From contig JBBRGG010000194.1 of the NCBI GenBank assembly GCA_038240875.1, positions 1 through 6,721 of the forward strand: a DNA stretch of 6,721 nucleotides. The letters are read 5' to 3'. This DNA is from JBBRGG01 sp038240875 (GTDB lineage: Bacteria; Planctomycetota; Phycisphaerae; Phycisphaerales; UBA1924). The translations under genes were made by a program, and so were the position numbers. Positions 1-6,619 of the stretch are shown piece after piece. How positions within the stretch are numbered: the stretch's first letter is position 1; each line of letters starts with the position of its first letter. The notes under the pieces are model-generated. The model ran no database searches. It was given only the letters and a program-made list of their open reading frames with translations, and had not been told where the DNA came from.

Positions 1-1019
1 CGAAGCGTGCCACGCGCGAGCGCGGGCTTTAAGAGCTGTGCCGCGTCGTTGGTGCCGGCTGCGCCACCCGCGCCCATGAGCGCGTGGATTTCATCGATGA
101 AAAGAATGATGGGCTTGGGCGAAGCTTGCACTTCGTCGATCACGCCACGCAAGCGATTCTCAAACTCCCCCTTCATGCTCGCGCCAGCTTGAAGCAAGCC
201 AACATCAAGCTCGAGCAGGCGGACATCTTTGAGCTGTGGCGGTACGTCGCCCTTAACGATGCGCTGGGCAAACCCTTCGACAACAGCGGTCTTTCCCACG
301 CCTGCTTCGCCGGTCAAGATTGGGTTGTTCTGACGGCGGCGCATCAAGATATCGATACACTGGCGGATCTCTTCGTCGCGTCCAACGATCGGGTCCATCT
401 TGCCCGAGCGAGCCTGCTCGGTGAGGTCTTTGGTGTAGCGGTTGAGAGCTTCTTGCTTGCCCATTTGTGCCGGGGCCATCGCGCCGCTGGCCTCGCCGGG
501 CGCGCCAGAAATGCCGCGATCGTTCGCAGCCGACAGCACGGCTTCGGGGCTGCCATCGGTAACCTTCACGAACTGTTCGCCAAGTTGATCGGCGTTGATC
601 TTGTCGAACTGCTTGGAAACCTTGAGCAGCTCAGGCCGAAGCTCGGCACTCTTCAACATGCCCAGGATTACGTGCCCGGTGCGGATGGAATTATCGCCAT
701 ATTTGAGCGAGGCGTACGTCCACGCGCGCTCGATGGCTTCGATGAACTTCGCTGAAATGTCGGAGATACTCGTCGCGCCGCGAGGCAGGCGGTCCAGCGT
801 TGCCTGCGTGTCGGCGACCAATTGTGCAAGGTCAAGGTTTGAAGCCTTGATGATGCGGTGAAGGTCGGTGTCCTGCGCTTGCATGAGCTGATGAAGCCAG
901 TGGACAAGCTCGACGTAAGGGTTGCCACGCAGCTTGCAGAAGACGGTGGCGCCTTCGACAGCTTTATAGCCGATGGAGTTGAGCTTGCCAAAGAGTGCGG
1001 AACGAGAAATGTCGGACAT
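1..1019 (-). CDS. clpV: ClpV (TssH), T6SS sheath-disassembling AAA+ ATPase, N-terminal part
   Basis: Cytoplasmic AAA+ unfoldase that pulls apart the contracted TssB/TssC sheath so that its subunits can be reused. The first 339 residues are present; the family is usually about 850-900 residues, so the rest lies beyond the left edge. Residues 1-150 resemble the Clp N-domain, which in ClpV binds the sheath. After a linker (about 155-195), the first AAA domain shows the entry motif DPIVGRDEEI (209-218), Walker A GEAGVGKT (237-244), the pore-loop segment GASMKGEFENRL (279-290) and Walker B IILFIDE (304-310). The segment LLKPALARG (329-337) is typical of ClpV/ClpB. The string SMKGEFENRL and the neighbouring baseplate genes favour ClpV over the chaperone ClpB. 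The ATG at 1017-1019 has GGAG six bases upstream. No frameshift or damaged motif is visible. Confidence 0.95.
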   Translation of the reverse strand, partial: MSDISRSALFGKLNSIGYKAVEGATVFCKLRGNPYVELVHWLHQLMQAQDTDLHRIIKASNLDLAQLVADTQATLDRLPRGATSISDISAKFIEAIERAWTYASLKYGDNSIRTGHVILGMLKSAELRPELLKVSKQFDKINADQLGEQFVKVTDGSPEAVLSAANDRGISGAPGEASGAMAPAQMGKQEALNRYTKDLTEQARSGKMDPIVGRDEEIRQCIDILMRRRQNNPILTGEAGVGKTAVVEGFAQRIVKGDVPPQLKDVRLLELDVGLLQAGASMKGEFENRLRGVIDEVQASPKPIILFIDEIHALMGAGGAAGTNDAAQLLKPALARGTL

Positions 1020-1025
1020 ACGCGG

Positions 1026-1029
1026 CTCC
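1026..1029 (-). promoter_or_regulatory. Ribosome binding site of clpV
   Basis: GGAG on the minus strand, six bases before the clpV ATG. It fixes the start codon of a gene that is cut off by the window edge. Confidence 0.7.
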
Positions 1030-1146
1030 GAGAGAATGTGTACGTGATGAACTAAATGAGCTTGAAATGCGTTTACTTAATTCCTGCTTGCTTGAATGTG
1101 CCTGCTTGAACACGATCGTTACGCGTAGTCATACTTCTTCGACTAC

Positions 1147-1216
1147 CTCTTGCCTCTTGCCTTCTACCTTCTGCATTCTGCCGTCCCGAATGCCGAGTGC
1201 TGCTTTCCTATTCCCT
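1147..1216. repeat. Imperfect 7-base tandem repeat downstream of tssG
   Basis: On the plus strand the units from 1147 read CTCTTGC, CTCTTGC, CTTCTAC, CTTCTGC and ATTCTGC (to 1181). A weaker seven-base rhythm continues through CGTCCCG, AATGCCG, AGTGCTG, CTTTCCT and ATTCCCT up to the tssG stop codon. On the coding strand it is a purine-rich run of GCAGAAG/GCAAGAG-like units. It fills much of the 195-base gap between tssG and clpV. It has no hairpin followed by a T-run, so it does not look like a terminator. It shares a 13-base word with the repeat after tssE. Confidence 0.65.
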
Positions 1217-2609
1217 AATGCTCACTTCGCAACGTCAGGTCTTCGCGAACTTCGGGGCTGGCTTGACTGTGGATCCACGAAGTCCAGCCTAGCCGCGTAC
1301 CCGAACCTAATCGCGACTTGGGCACTTGGTCCGCCTTTAAGATCAGCACGGCTTCCCACCAGAACTCATCGCCCAAATAATTTCGAATCCACGCATCGAT
1401 TCGGCGAGCGGTTCGCGTGCCCGGCAGCATCCGCTGATACTGCTCCAGCGACATCGGTCCAAGCCGAAGCTTGAACGCGCTGCCACAGTCAAAGACGCGC
1501 TTGCCGATGACGCCACCAGTCGCGCCGATGCACCCCGCAGGCCTGCCCGCTGGCGGCACCTTCCCCAGCGAAATATGGTAATCATTTGGAATCTCGGTCC
1601 AACGGCCTAAAAACTCTTCGACCTCAACCTCCACACCCAAATACTCGTGCAGCATCGCGCGGATACCTTCGGGATTCTTGACAAGATTGGCAAATCGACC
1701 ACTGAAGTGAAGCTTGCCAAGATCAGGAATGCTGTCGCGATGCCGAAGCGTGTCCATCCCCAGACCAAACAAACTGCCGATGTACGTGGCATATCGATCT
1801 TGCTCGCGCGCGAGCGAAAGTTGGCGAGCAACGTCACCATCCGACGTCGACGCGCCCGGCTCCCAGCGATCAAAGCTCGCTGGCAACTGGCTCGCGGCCC
1901 ACGCGCGATAAAACAAGCTCACCATCCGATGATTGAATACATCCAAAAACCGCGCAAAGGTGTGATCCTTGTGATGGATCTGGCGTTCGCGCGCATACTC
2001 AGTAATATGCAAAGGCATCGGGCCATTGGGCCCCATCAATCCCATGAAGTTGACGAACAAGCGGGCGGCAGCCGTGCTCGTTGCTGGGCGATACTCCCAC
2101 AGATTACAAGGCGAAAACGCCAGCGATGGCTCTTGTGCAAATCGTAACGGATCTTCATCTGCACGGCTCGACTTGCCCACGCCCGGCAGATCATTTCGCA
2201 GTGCTTCGAGCCGTCGAACAGCGGTAAAGAAATCAAATTTCCAAGGTTCCGCCGCAAGAGCACGAATGAACTCTTCTTCGCCCGCACGATCTGGATCGCG
2301 CGGACCAACGCCACTCTCATGCTTACTTTGCGTCGGCATCGGAACCGGTTCACGCAGCGTGCCCGAGGCAGACTTTGTACTACCCGCGCTAGCTGCGGAA
2401 GAGTCGAGACTGTCACCACGAACTTCGCCACGAGCCAGCCCCTCACGAGCAGCAGCCGCAAACTCTGATGAAGCTGGCTTTACCCCCGCGCGCAGCATCG
2501 CCTCAAGTGGATCCTCATTGGAACCACCCGCATCAACACCCGAACCACCTCGCTGCCCAGGATTGGTCGGCTTTAATGGATTGGTCGCTGGCCGACCCGT
2601 GCGCTCCAC
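1215..2609 (-). CDS. tssG: TssG, T6SS baseplate subunit, with long N-terminal extension
   Basis: Baseplate protein that works with TssF and TssE in the wedge from which tube and sheath are built. The TssG core begins near residue 114 (FIRALAAEPWKFDFFTAVRR). It includes GLMGPNGPMPLHITEYARER (190-209), FLDVFNHRMVSLFYRAWA (221-238), a central segment GSLFGLGMDTLRHRDS (278-293), GKRVFDCGSAFKLRLGPMSL (369-388) and the C-terminal RLGWTSWI (439-446). At 464 residues it is about 100 longer than the usual 330-370. The excess is residues 1-110, rich in Gly, Ser, Ala and Pro, probably disordered except for a helix-like stretch around 34-63. The GTG start has GGGGAG eight bases upstream and overlaps tssF by 37 bases, suggesting coupled translation. 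ATG codons 38 and 91 are alternatives. Starting at 91 would give a normal 374-residue TssG, but I see no ribosome binding site there. Confidence 0.93.
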   Translation of the reverse strand: MERTGRPATNPLKPTNPGQRGGSGVDAGGSNEDPLEAMLRAGVKPASSEFAAAAREGLARGEVRGDSLDSSAASAGSTKSASGTLREPVPMPTQSKHESGVGPRDPDRAGEEEFIRALAAEPWKFDFFTAVRRLEALRNDLPGVGKSSRADEDPLRFAQEPSLAFSPCNLWEYRPATSTAAARLFVNFMGLMGPNGPMPLHITEYARERQIHHKDHTFARFLDVFNHRMVSLFYRAWAASQLPASFDRWEPGASTSDGDVARQLSLAREQDRYATYIGSLFGLGMDTLRHRDSIPDLGKLHFSGRFANLVKNPEGIRAMLHEYLGVEVEVEEFLGRWTEIPNDYHISLGKVPPAGRPAGCIGATGGVIGKRVFDCGSAFKLRLGPMSLEQYQRMLPGTRTARRIDAWIRNYLGDEFWWEAVLILKADQVPKSRLGSGTRLGWTSWIHSQASPEVREDLTLRSEH

Positions 2610-4543
2610 CGCATGATCTCCCCGCGCTCGTACGAGCGCACCACAGTTTCTGTAAAGCTGTTCATCGACACGTACCGCGCGAAAAACTGTTCAAGCACCG
2701 CGCCGAGTAGGAACACGCCCGTGCCTTCAAATTGCGTTTCTTCAAACGTGACCGTCACTTCAAGCCCGCGCGCAAACGCGACCGCGCCCGCGCTAGGTAC
2801 GCGCCGAACAATTGCTCGCGCATCAACACCTCGCAACCCATCAACTTGCTTGCGCAGCGTCGCTGAGTCGGCCTGATCGTTGACCTGCGGGATGTACAGC
2901 CTCAATAGGTCTTTCAACGCCGACGCGCCATGCCGCTCGTCTTCGTCGATCTTGCCATCGCCATTGAGATCTTCATCAACGATCGACAAATAGTTCAACG
3001 ACAGATGGCTGATGAGTCGCCAACTCGCGTCGCCCTCGGCGTGGCTCGGCCTTGGGTGCGTCGGCCCGGCGACCACTCGCACCGCTTCCACCGGCGCGCC
3101 GATATCCAGCGTGAAGTCGGTCTTGCCCTTGCCAACCGCCATTTGCAAAGGTAAATCGCGATTGGTGCACAGCGTATCTACGCCCAGTTGCCGAAGCTCT
3201 GGGCTATACGGCGCGTTCTTGGCATCGACCAATGACAAGTACACTTCGCTGCCAGTGTACCTCGAGCGTGGCCCTTGTCGCTGCTCGCGATCCGACGCTG
3301 CCCGGGGCACACGGTTGACGGCGAAGTACGCCGCCTGTTCATATCCCTCGCGCCCGTCGCTGTCTTTGGCCGTGTAAAAGGGTTGAAAAATCCGCTCGTC
3401 GCCACTCTTTGATCCAAAGCCGGTGACGCCTTTGACGCGAAAGACTTCAAAGTCCAAAGGCTTGGTCCGATCGGGAATGACCTGGAACTCACTCGACCGA
3501 TCCGAAACCATGATCCGGTCGGCACGCTTGGGGAAGAGGTTTACCGCAGGCACCGCGTTGGCAAGGAAATTCTCGCCACTGACCGCGCCTTCAAGCTCTA
3601 CGTTTTCCTGCGTAAATGCCAGGATCACATCGACAATCTGGCCATCACACCGCCTGAGGCCACGGCTGATATCGCCGATGTCCGTGAACAAAAACCGCTC
3701 CGGGAACGCGAAGTATTCATGCAGCAGCCGATACCCCTGAAAGCTTCGCGCGTCATACGGCAAGAGCCCCTCGTCGGCGCGATAGCCAACCCGCTTGACA
3801 TAATTCTGGCCGCCCTCGGGGCCAAAGGTTTCCTGCCAAGTGCCAGGCTTATTCCCATTAGGTGGCGGCCTCACTACAACCGCTTTCACGTGCGCCAACA
3901 TTTGCTCATACAGCCTGAAAGGCGTCGCATCCGAACCCTTCAAGAAGAGCCGAAGCGTCTTCATGTCCACGACTTTCCAAGGCAGCGATGCCGTGGTCTT
4001 AAGCCGCAGCCGAAGCCCCGCACGCACACCCGAAAGCCCGACCGCATCTTCGCCCCCGCCCCACACGCGATGAAGCTCTAGCAAGCCCACGTCGCGCGTG
4101 TAGTACCGCGCTTCAAGAACCTGGAATGGCCAGAGCGTGAGGTCTTGCGATGTGCGATATTCGCACGAGGTTTGCCCACGGCCAGCCTGCGACCGCATCG
4201 ACGTGCCACGCGGCACCACATGCCCGTCGGCGAGCCCCGCTTCACCAGGCTCATGCTTCATCTGCACAACGCACATCGAAGGCGTTGGCGCAAGATAATG
4301 CGGGCACACCGTTTCGAGAAGGTTCTGCGTGAACCGCGGAAACTCCGCGTCGAGCTTCAGCTGCACGCGAGCCGCGAGGAAGGAAAAACCTTCGAGCAGG
4401 CGTTCTACGTACGGATCCGGACACGGAAAGTCCTCGATGGCCAATCGGCCAGCGACCTTTGGAAACTCGCGTGCAAATTCCTTCGCAACCGTCTGGAGGT
4501 GGCGGAGTTCACGGTCGTAATAGCGGAGTAAGCGTCGGTCCAT
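2573..4543 (-). CDS. tssF: TssF, T6SS baseplate subunit
   Basis: Large baseplate protein that forms the wedge core with TssG and links the sheath-tube end to the membrane complex. Family hallmarks run the full length: YYDRELRHLQ (8-17), EFAREFPKVAGRL (22-34), PDPYVERLLEGFSFLAARVQ (42-61), VCPHYLAPTPSM (79-90), LPYDARSFQGYRLLHEYFAF (261-280) followed by PERFLF, TLCTNRDLPL (458-467) and WRLISHLSLNYLSI (508-521). The ATG is secure because an in-frame TGA lies 21 to 19 bases upstream, with no other start codon between. No strong ribosome binding site is visible. The length, 656 residues, is above the usual 580-630. Part of the excess is an EF-hand-like insertion at 523-540 between two conserved helical segments. 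A 188-base gap separates it from tssE, and its 3' end overlaps tssG by 37 bases. Confidence 0.96.
   Translation of the reverse strand: MDRRLLRYYDRELRHLQTVAKEFAREFPKVAGRLAIEDFPCPDPYVERLLEGFSFLAARVQLKLDAEFPRFTQNLLETVCPHYLAPTPSMCVVQMKHEPGEAGLADGHVVPRGTSMRSQAGRGQTSCEYRTSQDLTLWPFQVLEARYYTRDVGLLELHRVWGGGEDAVGLSGVRAGLRLRLKTTASLPWKVVDMKTLRLFLKGSDATPFRLYEQMLAHVKAVVVRPPPNGNKPGTWQETFGPEGGQNYVKRVGYRADEGLLPYDARSFQGYRLLHEYFAFPERFLFTDIGDISRGLRRCDGQIVDVILAFTQENVELEGAVSGENFLANAVPAVNLFPKRADRIMVSDRSSEFQVIPDRTKPLDFEVFRVKGVTGFGSKSGDERIFQPFYTAKDSDGREGYEQAAYFAVNRVPRAASDREQRQGPRSRYTGSEVYLSLVDAKNAPYSPELRQLGVDTLCTNRDLPLQMAVGKGKTDFTLDIGAPVEAVRVVAGPTHPRPSHAEGDASWRLISHLSLNYLSIVDEDLNGDGKIDEDERHGASALKDLLRLYIPQVNDQADSATLRKQVDGLRGVDARAIVRRVPSAGAVAFARGLEVTVTFEETQFEGTGVFLLGAVLEQFFARYVSMNSFTETVVRSYERGEIMRWSARVGQRPIH
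2618..2623 (-). promoter_or_regulatory. Ribosome binding site inside tssF that supports the GTG start of tssG
   Basis: GGGGAG on the minus strand lies eight bases before the GTG at 2607-2609, inside the last codons of tssF. It is the main reason for keeping the long TssG form. It also encodes TssF residues, so chance cannot be excluded. Confidence 0.55.
2936..2971 (-). other. EF-hand / dockerin-like loop encoded within tssF
   Basis: TssF residues 525-536 read DLNGDGKIDEDE. This fits the canonical 12-residue calcium loop, with Asp at 1, Asn at 3, Asp at 5, Gly at 6, Ile at 8 and Glu at 12. The first nine residues are like those of dockerin repeats. The loop sits between the conserved TssF segments SHLSLNYLS (512-520) and ALKDLLRLY (542-550), both likely helices, which would give a helix-loop-helix layout. 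Calcium binding is inferred from the motif alone. Confidence 0.7.
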
Positions 4544-4692
4544 GCGGTGCAGCCAATACTCTCAAAATCGAGAACACGTTTAGAGAAGACGTACACGAAA
4601 CGCTACGAGCATCCACGCGTTGCCACAACTCTCGCGAAAGCACTTCTGCCAAACTCACCTGCTCGCCTCGTACCCCTGCAGCTTGTCTTTGT

Positions 4693-4727
4693 TCATCCCG
4701 AATGCCGAATGCCGAATCCCAAATGCC
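4693..4727. repeat. Imperfect 7-base tandem repeat downstream of tssE
   Basis: Plus-strand units are TCATCCC, GAATGCC, GAATGCC, GAATCCC and AAATGCC. On the coding strand this reads as repeated GGCATTC/GGGATTC just after the tssE stop codon. It shares TCCCGAATGCCGA (4696-4708) with the repeat after tssG (1184-1196). The rest of the 188-base tssE-tssF gap shows no gene, no terminator and no promoter that I can defend. Confidence 0.65.
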
Positions 4728-4731
4728 TTCT

Positions 4732-5244
4732 TCATGACACCCGATCCTTGACCTCAAAGCGTCCGGTTTCGAGATCGACTTCGGTTTTCAAGAACAGCGC
4801 CTCAGGCATCGGGATCGGGCACAACTCGCCATTGATCTCGAATCGATATCGATTGGGCTGGTTGTCGCTGCCACCGCTGGTGTCTTCGACCGCGCGAACC
4901 GACAAGCTCTTCCGCGTGATCCTTGGTTCAAACGCCACGATTGCCTCATACACCATCTGTTCAAGTCGGCCAGCCTTGATGCCCGACGTCGTAAGCCCCG
5001 TCAAATCCGGCAGGCCATAATTCACAACACTCTTGGCCACCACGTCGTATGACTGGATCTCGTCATCCATCGGGTGTGCCGCCGCATTAAGCAAGTGTGA
5101 CAAGTCGCGCAGCACAGCAAGGCGGATCTGCCGCATCGACATCACGCGCCGCTCACGGCTTTCAACCTTTGATGTCGGCTCATCGTCCGTCAGTCGATCC
5201 AGCAACGAAGGCTGGAGCCGATCGGTCGTGGTTAACTCAGCCAT
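4732..5244 (-). CDS. tssE: TssE, gp25-like T6SS baseplate subunit
   Basis: Small baseplate protein related to phage T4 gp25, which helps start sheath polymerisation. The 170-residue product is of normal length. It opens with the family signature LQPSLLDRLTDDEP (10-23), then RQIRLAVLRDLSHLLN (38-53), VVNYGLPDLTGL (73-84) and RLEQMVYEAIVAFEPRI (93-109). It ends with the strand-rich part RYRFEINGELCPIPMPEALF (132-151). The ATG at 5242-5244 is preferred because the sequence ATGGCTGA joins this start to the tagJ stop in an 8-base overlap, a typical coupling arrangement. A longer in-frame form from a GTG at 5265 would add seven residues encoded by the glycine-codon run of tagJ and is unlikely. The G-rich stretch just upstream may act as the ribosome binding site. 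Confidence 0.95.
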   Translation of the reverse strand: MAELTTTDRLQPSLLDRLTDDEPTSKVESRERRVMSMRQIRLAVLRDLSHLLNAAAHPMDDEIQSYDVVAKSVVNYGLPDLTGLTTSGIKAGRLEQMVYEAIVAFEPRITRKSLSVRAVEDTSGGSDNQPNRYRFEINGELCPIPMPEALFLKTEVDLETGRFEVKDRVS

Positions 5245-6244
5245 GACCACCCCCACCACCACCACTCACGCCCGCGCCGTTATCCGCTGGCGTTCCGCCG
5301 GGCATCCCGCCGGGCAGGCCAGTCTTCATCGCTCCCGAGGCGATCAGCTTCGCCTGCATTTCTTCCGCCCGTTTGGCGTGCACATCCATCAACGCCGCCT
5401 GCAGCTTCGCCGGGTCGCCCAGCACGATGCGTTCGATCTGCATCAACGCGTATTCGCCTTGATCCGTCGCGAGCACGCGCTGACCCAAAGGCGTATCCCC
5501 ATCGGCTCCGCCCAAAATCGTCGTCCGCGCCATCCGCACCGCAGGTGGCTGCGACGCAATCTCAGAACCCGGATACCGCGTCGGAATCAGCGCCACTTGC
5601 TGCCCGCCGCTGCCGAGCACGAGCTTGGCAGGCGTCCAAACGATGTCGCGCAAGTCTACCGGAGCATCAACCTCGATCATCAGAATGTGCGAATAGGGAA
5701 TCCAGTAATACTTACCTTCGATGATGGCTTCGAGCATCGGCCCCAGCCTTGCGTCGTAGTCGGCGATCCATTCAAACGGAATCGCTTCTCCCTTTTTCGC
5801 TGGCCCTGAATCGTCGCCTTTTGTCCCCACCAATTCGATTTTGCCCGAGATCGCCGGTGCCGCGTCAAAGGCTTTGGTCCGAAGTTCCGCCGCGGCGTCT
5901 TCGTTTCCCTGGCCCGACATCATCGCCGCCTGAATCACTTGCGCGACCCACTCAGAAGGTTCACCCAACACCAAAGGCGTCCTTCGCCCCGCGAACACTT
6001 CCTGGCGGTATCGCTCGCACTGCATCGCCGGCTTGCACACCTGGGCCATGAGCTGTGCAGATGGGTCCATCTGGGCCGCGATGTCGAGCTGGTCCATCGC
6101 GCGGTCCCACTGTCCCATGACCGCCGACAACTGGAACATAAATATGCGCAGCTTCGCGTCCTGTGGCTTGGCACGGATCTGCGTCGCAAGCGCCGCTACA
6201 CACTCATCGAGTTTACCTTCGCGTACCAGCGTTTCGGCTTGCAT
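5237..6244 (-). CDS. tagJ: TagJ / ImpE / HsiE1-family T6SS accessory protein
   Basis: Cytoplasmic accessory protein of some T6SS classes. In P. aeruginosa the homologue HsiE1 binds the sheath protein TssB and is linked to ClpV function. The product has 335 residues. The N-terminal half is a helical, TPR-like region: AETLVREGKLDECVAAL (3-19), DAKLRIFMFQLSAVMGQWDR (29-48) and QLDIAAQMDP (52-61). Then come EVFAGRRTPLVLGEPSEW (82-99) and the ImpE-specific C-terminal part: FEWIADYDARLGPMLEAIIE (157-176), KYYWIPYSHI (178-187), LRDIVWTPAKL (198-208), LIPTRYPGSE (219-228) and RVLATDQGEY (256-265). The ATG at 6242-6244 is chosen for the GGAGGA six bases upstream; a longer form from 6283 lacks such a site. 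The last 27 residues are a Gly-rich tail ending in GGGGGGHG and look like a lineage-specific addition. The gene overlaps tssE by 8 bases. Confidence 0.94.
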   Translation of the reverse strand: MQAETLVREGKLDECVAALATQIRAKPQDAKLRIFMFQLSAVMGQWDRAMDQLDIAAQMDPSAQLMAQVCKPAMQCERYRQEVFAGRRTPLVLGEPSEWVAQVIQAAMMSGQGNEDAAAELRTKAFDAAPAISGKIELVGTKGDDSGPAKKGEAIPFEWIADYDARLGPMLEAIIEGKYYWIPYSHILMIEVDAPVDLRDIVWTPAKLVLGSGGQQVALIPTRYPGSEIASQPPAVRMARTTILGGADGDTPLGQRVLATDQGEYALMQIERIVLGDPAKLQAALMDVHAKRAEEMQAKLIASGAMKTGLPGGMPGGTPADNGAGVSGGGGGGHG

Positions 6245-6250
6245 CCCGCT

Positions 6251-6256
6251 TCCTCC
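6251..6256 (-). promoter_or_regulatory. Ribosome binding site that decides the tagJ start
   Basis: GGAGGA on the minus strand, six bases before the ATG at 6242-6244. It argues against the in-frame start 39 bases further upstream. Confidence 0.8.
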
Positions 6257-6471
6257 AATGCTCAATTCAACACACACATCCAACTACTTCATGCCACACA
6301 ACCGAAGCGTCGCGATGTCCTTCGCACGCAGCTACTCACAACAAGCCCTAGACATTCGCAATCCCAGCATGAACACACAATCCAGACCAAGTTACAGAAT
6401 ACTCGACTTTCGGCCTTCGTGTCGGCCAATGCACGAGTCTATGTGCAAGATCCACGGAATTTCGTCGTCGT

Positions 6472-6508
6472 AAAAAAGACGCACGCGCCGGACATGCCGA
6501 CGCGTGCG
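6472..6508 (-). terminator. Rho-independent terminator downstream of hcp
   Basis: On the minus strand a 12-base stem, CGCACGCGTCGG with CCGGCGCGTGCG (one G-T pair), encloses the 5-base loop CATGT. It is followed by TCTTTTTT. The plus strand has no T-run on its far side, so it acts only on leftward transcription. It lies 111 bases after the hcp stop codon and 227 bases before the tagJ ATG. Confidence 0.88.
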
Positions 6509-6619
6509 CGAGTGAACCTGTTGTTGGCACATTTCAGTCGACCGTTCCAGAGCAAACACCAGTTAGGGTGCGTTGCCTTGATTGATCGAAGAACGTGCCA
6601 GTCCTCAACGGTGCAGGAA

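Larger units (their letters stand above)
6245..6619. other. Intergenic region between hcp and tagJ
   Basis: The 375 bases hold no credible gene on either strand. They contain the hcp 3' untranslated part (about 110 bases before the hairpin), the terminator at 6472-6508 and about 227 bases of leader before tagJ. If the terminator works, the tagJ-tssE-tssF-tssG-clpV genes need readthrough or a promoter within 6245-6470. I could not find a convincing -35/-10 or -24/-12 pair there. The reading frame at 6348-6530 (minus) runs through the terminator hairpin and resembles nothing I know. Confidence 0.6.

Noticed and set aside
84..755. 223-codon plus-strand open frame opposite clpV
   Set aside because: It is antisense to a clear ClpV frame with Walker A and B motifs and has no recognisable domain; it is a GC-driven shadow.
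2026..2616. 196-codon plus-strand open frame opposite the TssG N-terminal half
   Set aside because: Low-complexity Ser/Arg/Pro product, antisense to TssG, and no family resemblance.
4547..5020. Plus-strand frame covering the tssE-tssF gap
   Set aside because: It continues antisense through tssE and has no ribosome binding site or recognisable motif.
5245..5265. Longer tssE form starting at a GTG at 5265
   Set aside because: It would add seven residues from the glycine-codon run of tagJ; the ATG at 5244 starts right before the family signature and overlaps the tagJ stop in the usual way.
5033..5809. 258-codon plus-strand open frame opposite tagJ and tssE
   Set aside because: Arg/His-rich product typical of an antisense shadow; both strands cannot be explained as genes here, and tagJ and tssE are unmistakable.
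6245..6283. Longer tagJ form starting at 6283
   Set aside because: The 13 extra residues do not resemble the family, no ribosome binding site precedes that ATG, and GGAGGA sits ideally before the ATG at 6244.
6410..6427. Possible hairpin from two TCGGCC words in the tagJ leader
   Set aside because: The words are direct repeats and only the self-complementary GGCC core can pair, giving a 4-base stem.
6585..6601. Sigma-54-like site on the minus strand (CTGGCACG followed by a weak -12 part)
   Set aside because: The -24 half matches well, but the -12 half lacks the essential GC (GA instead). It also lies upstream of the hcp terminator, where a promoter for tagJ would be cut off.
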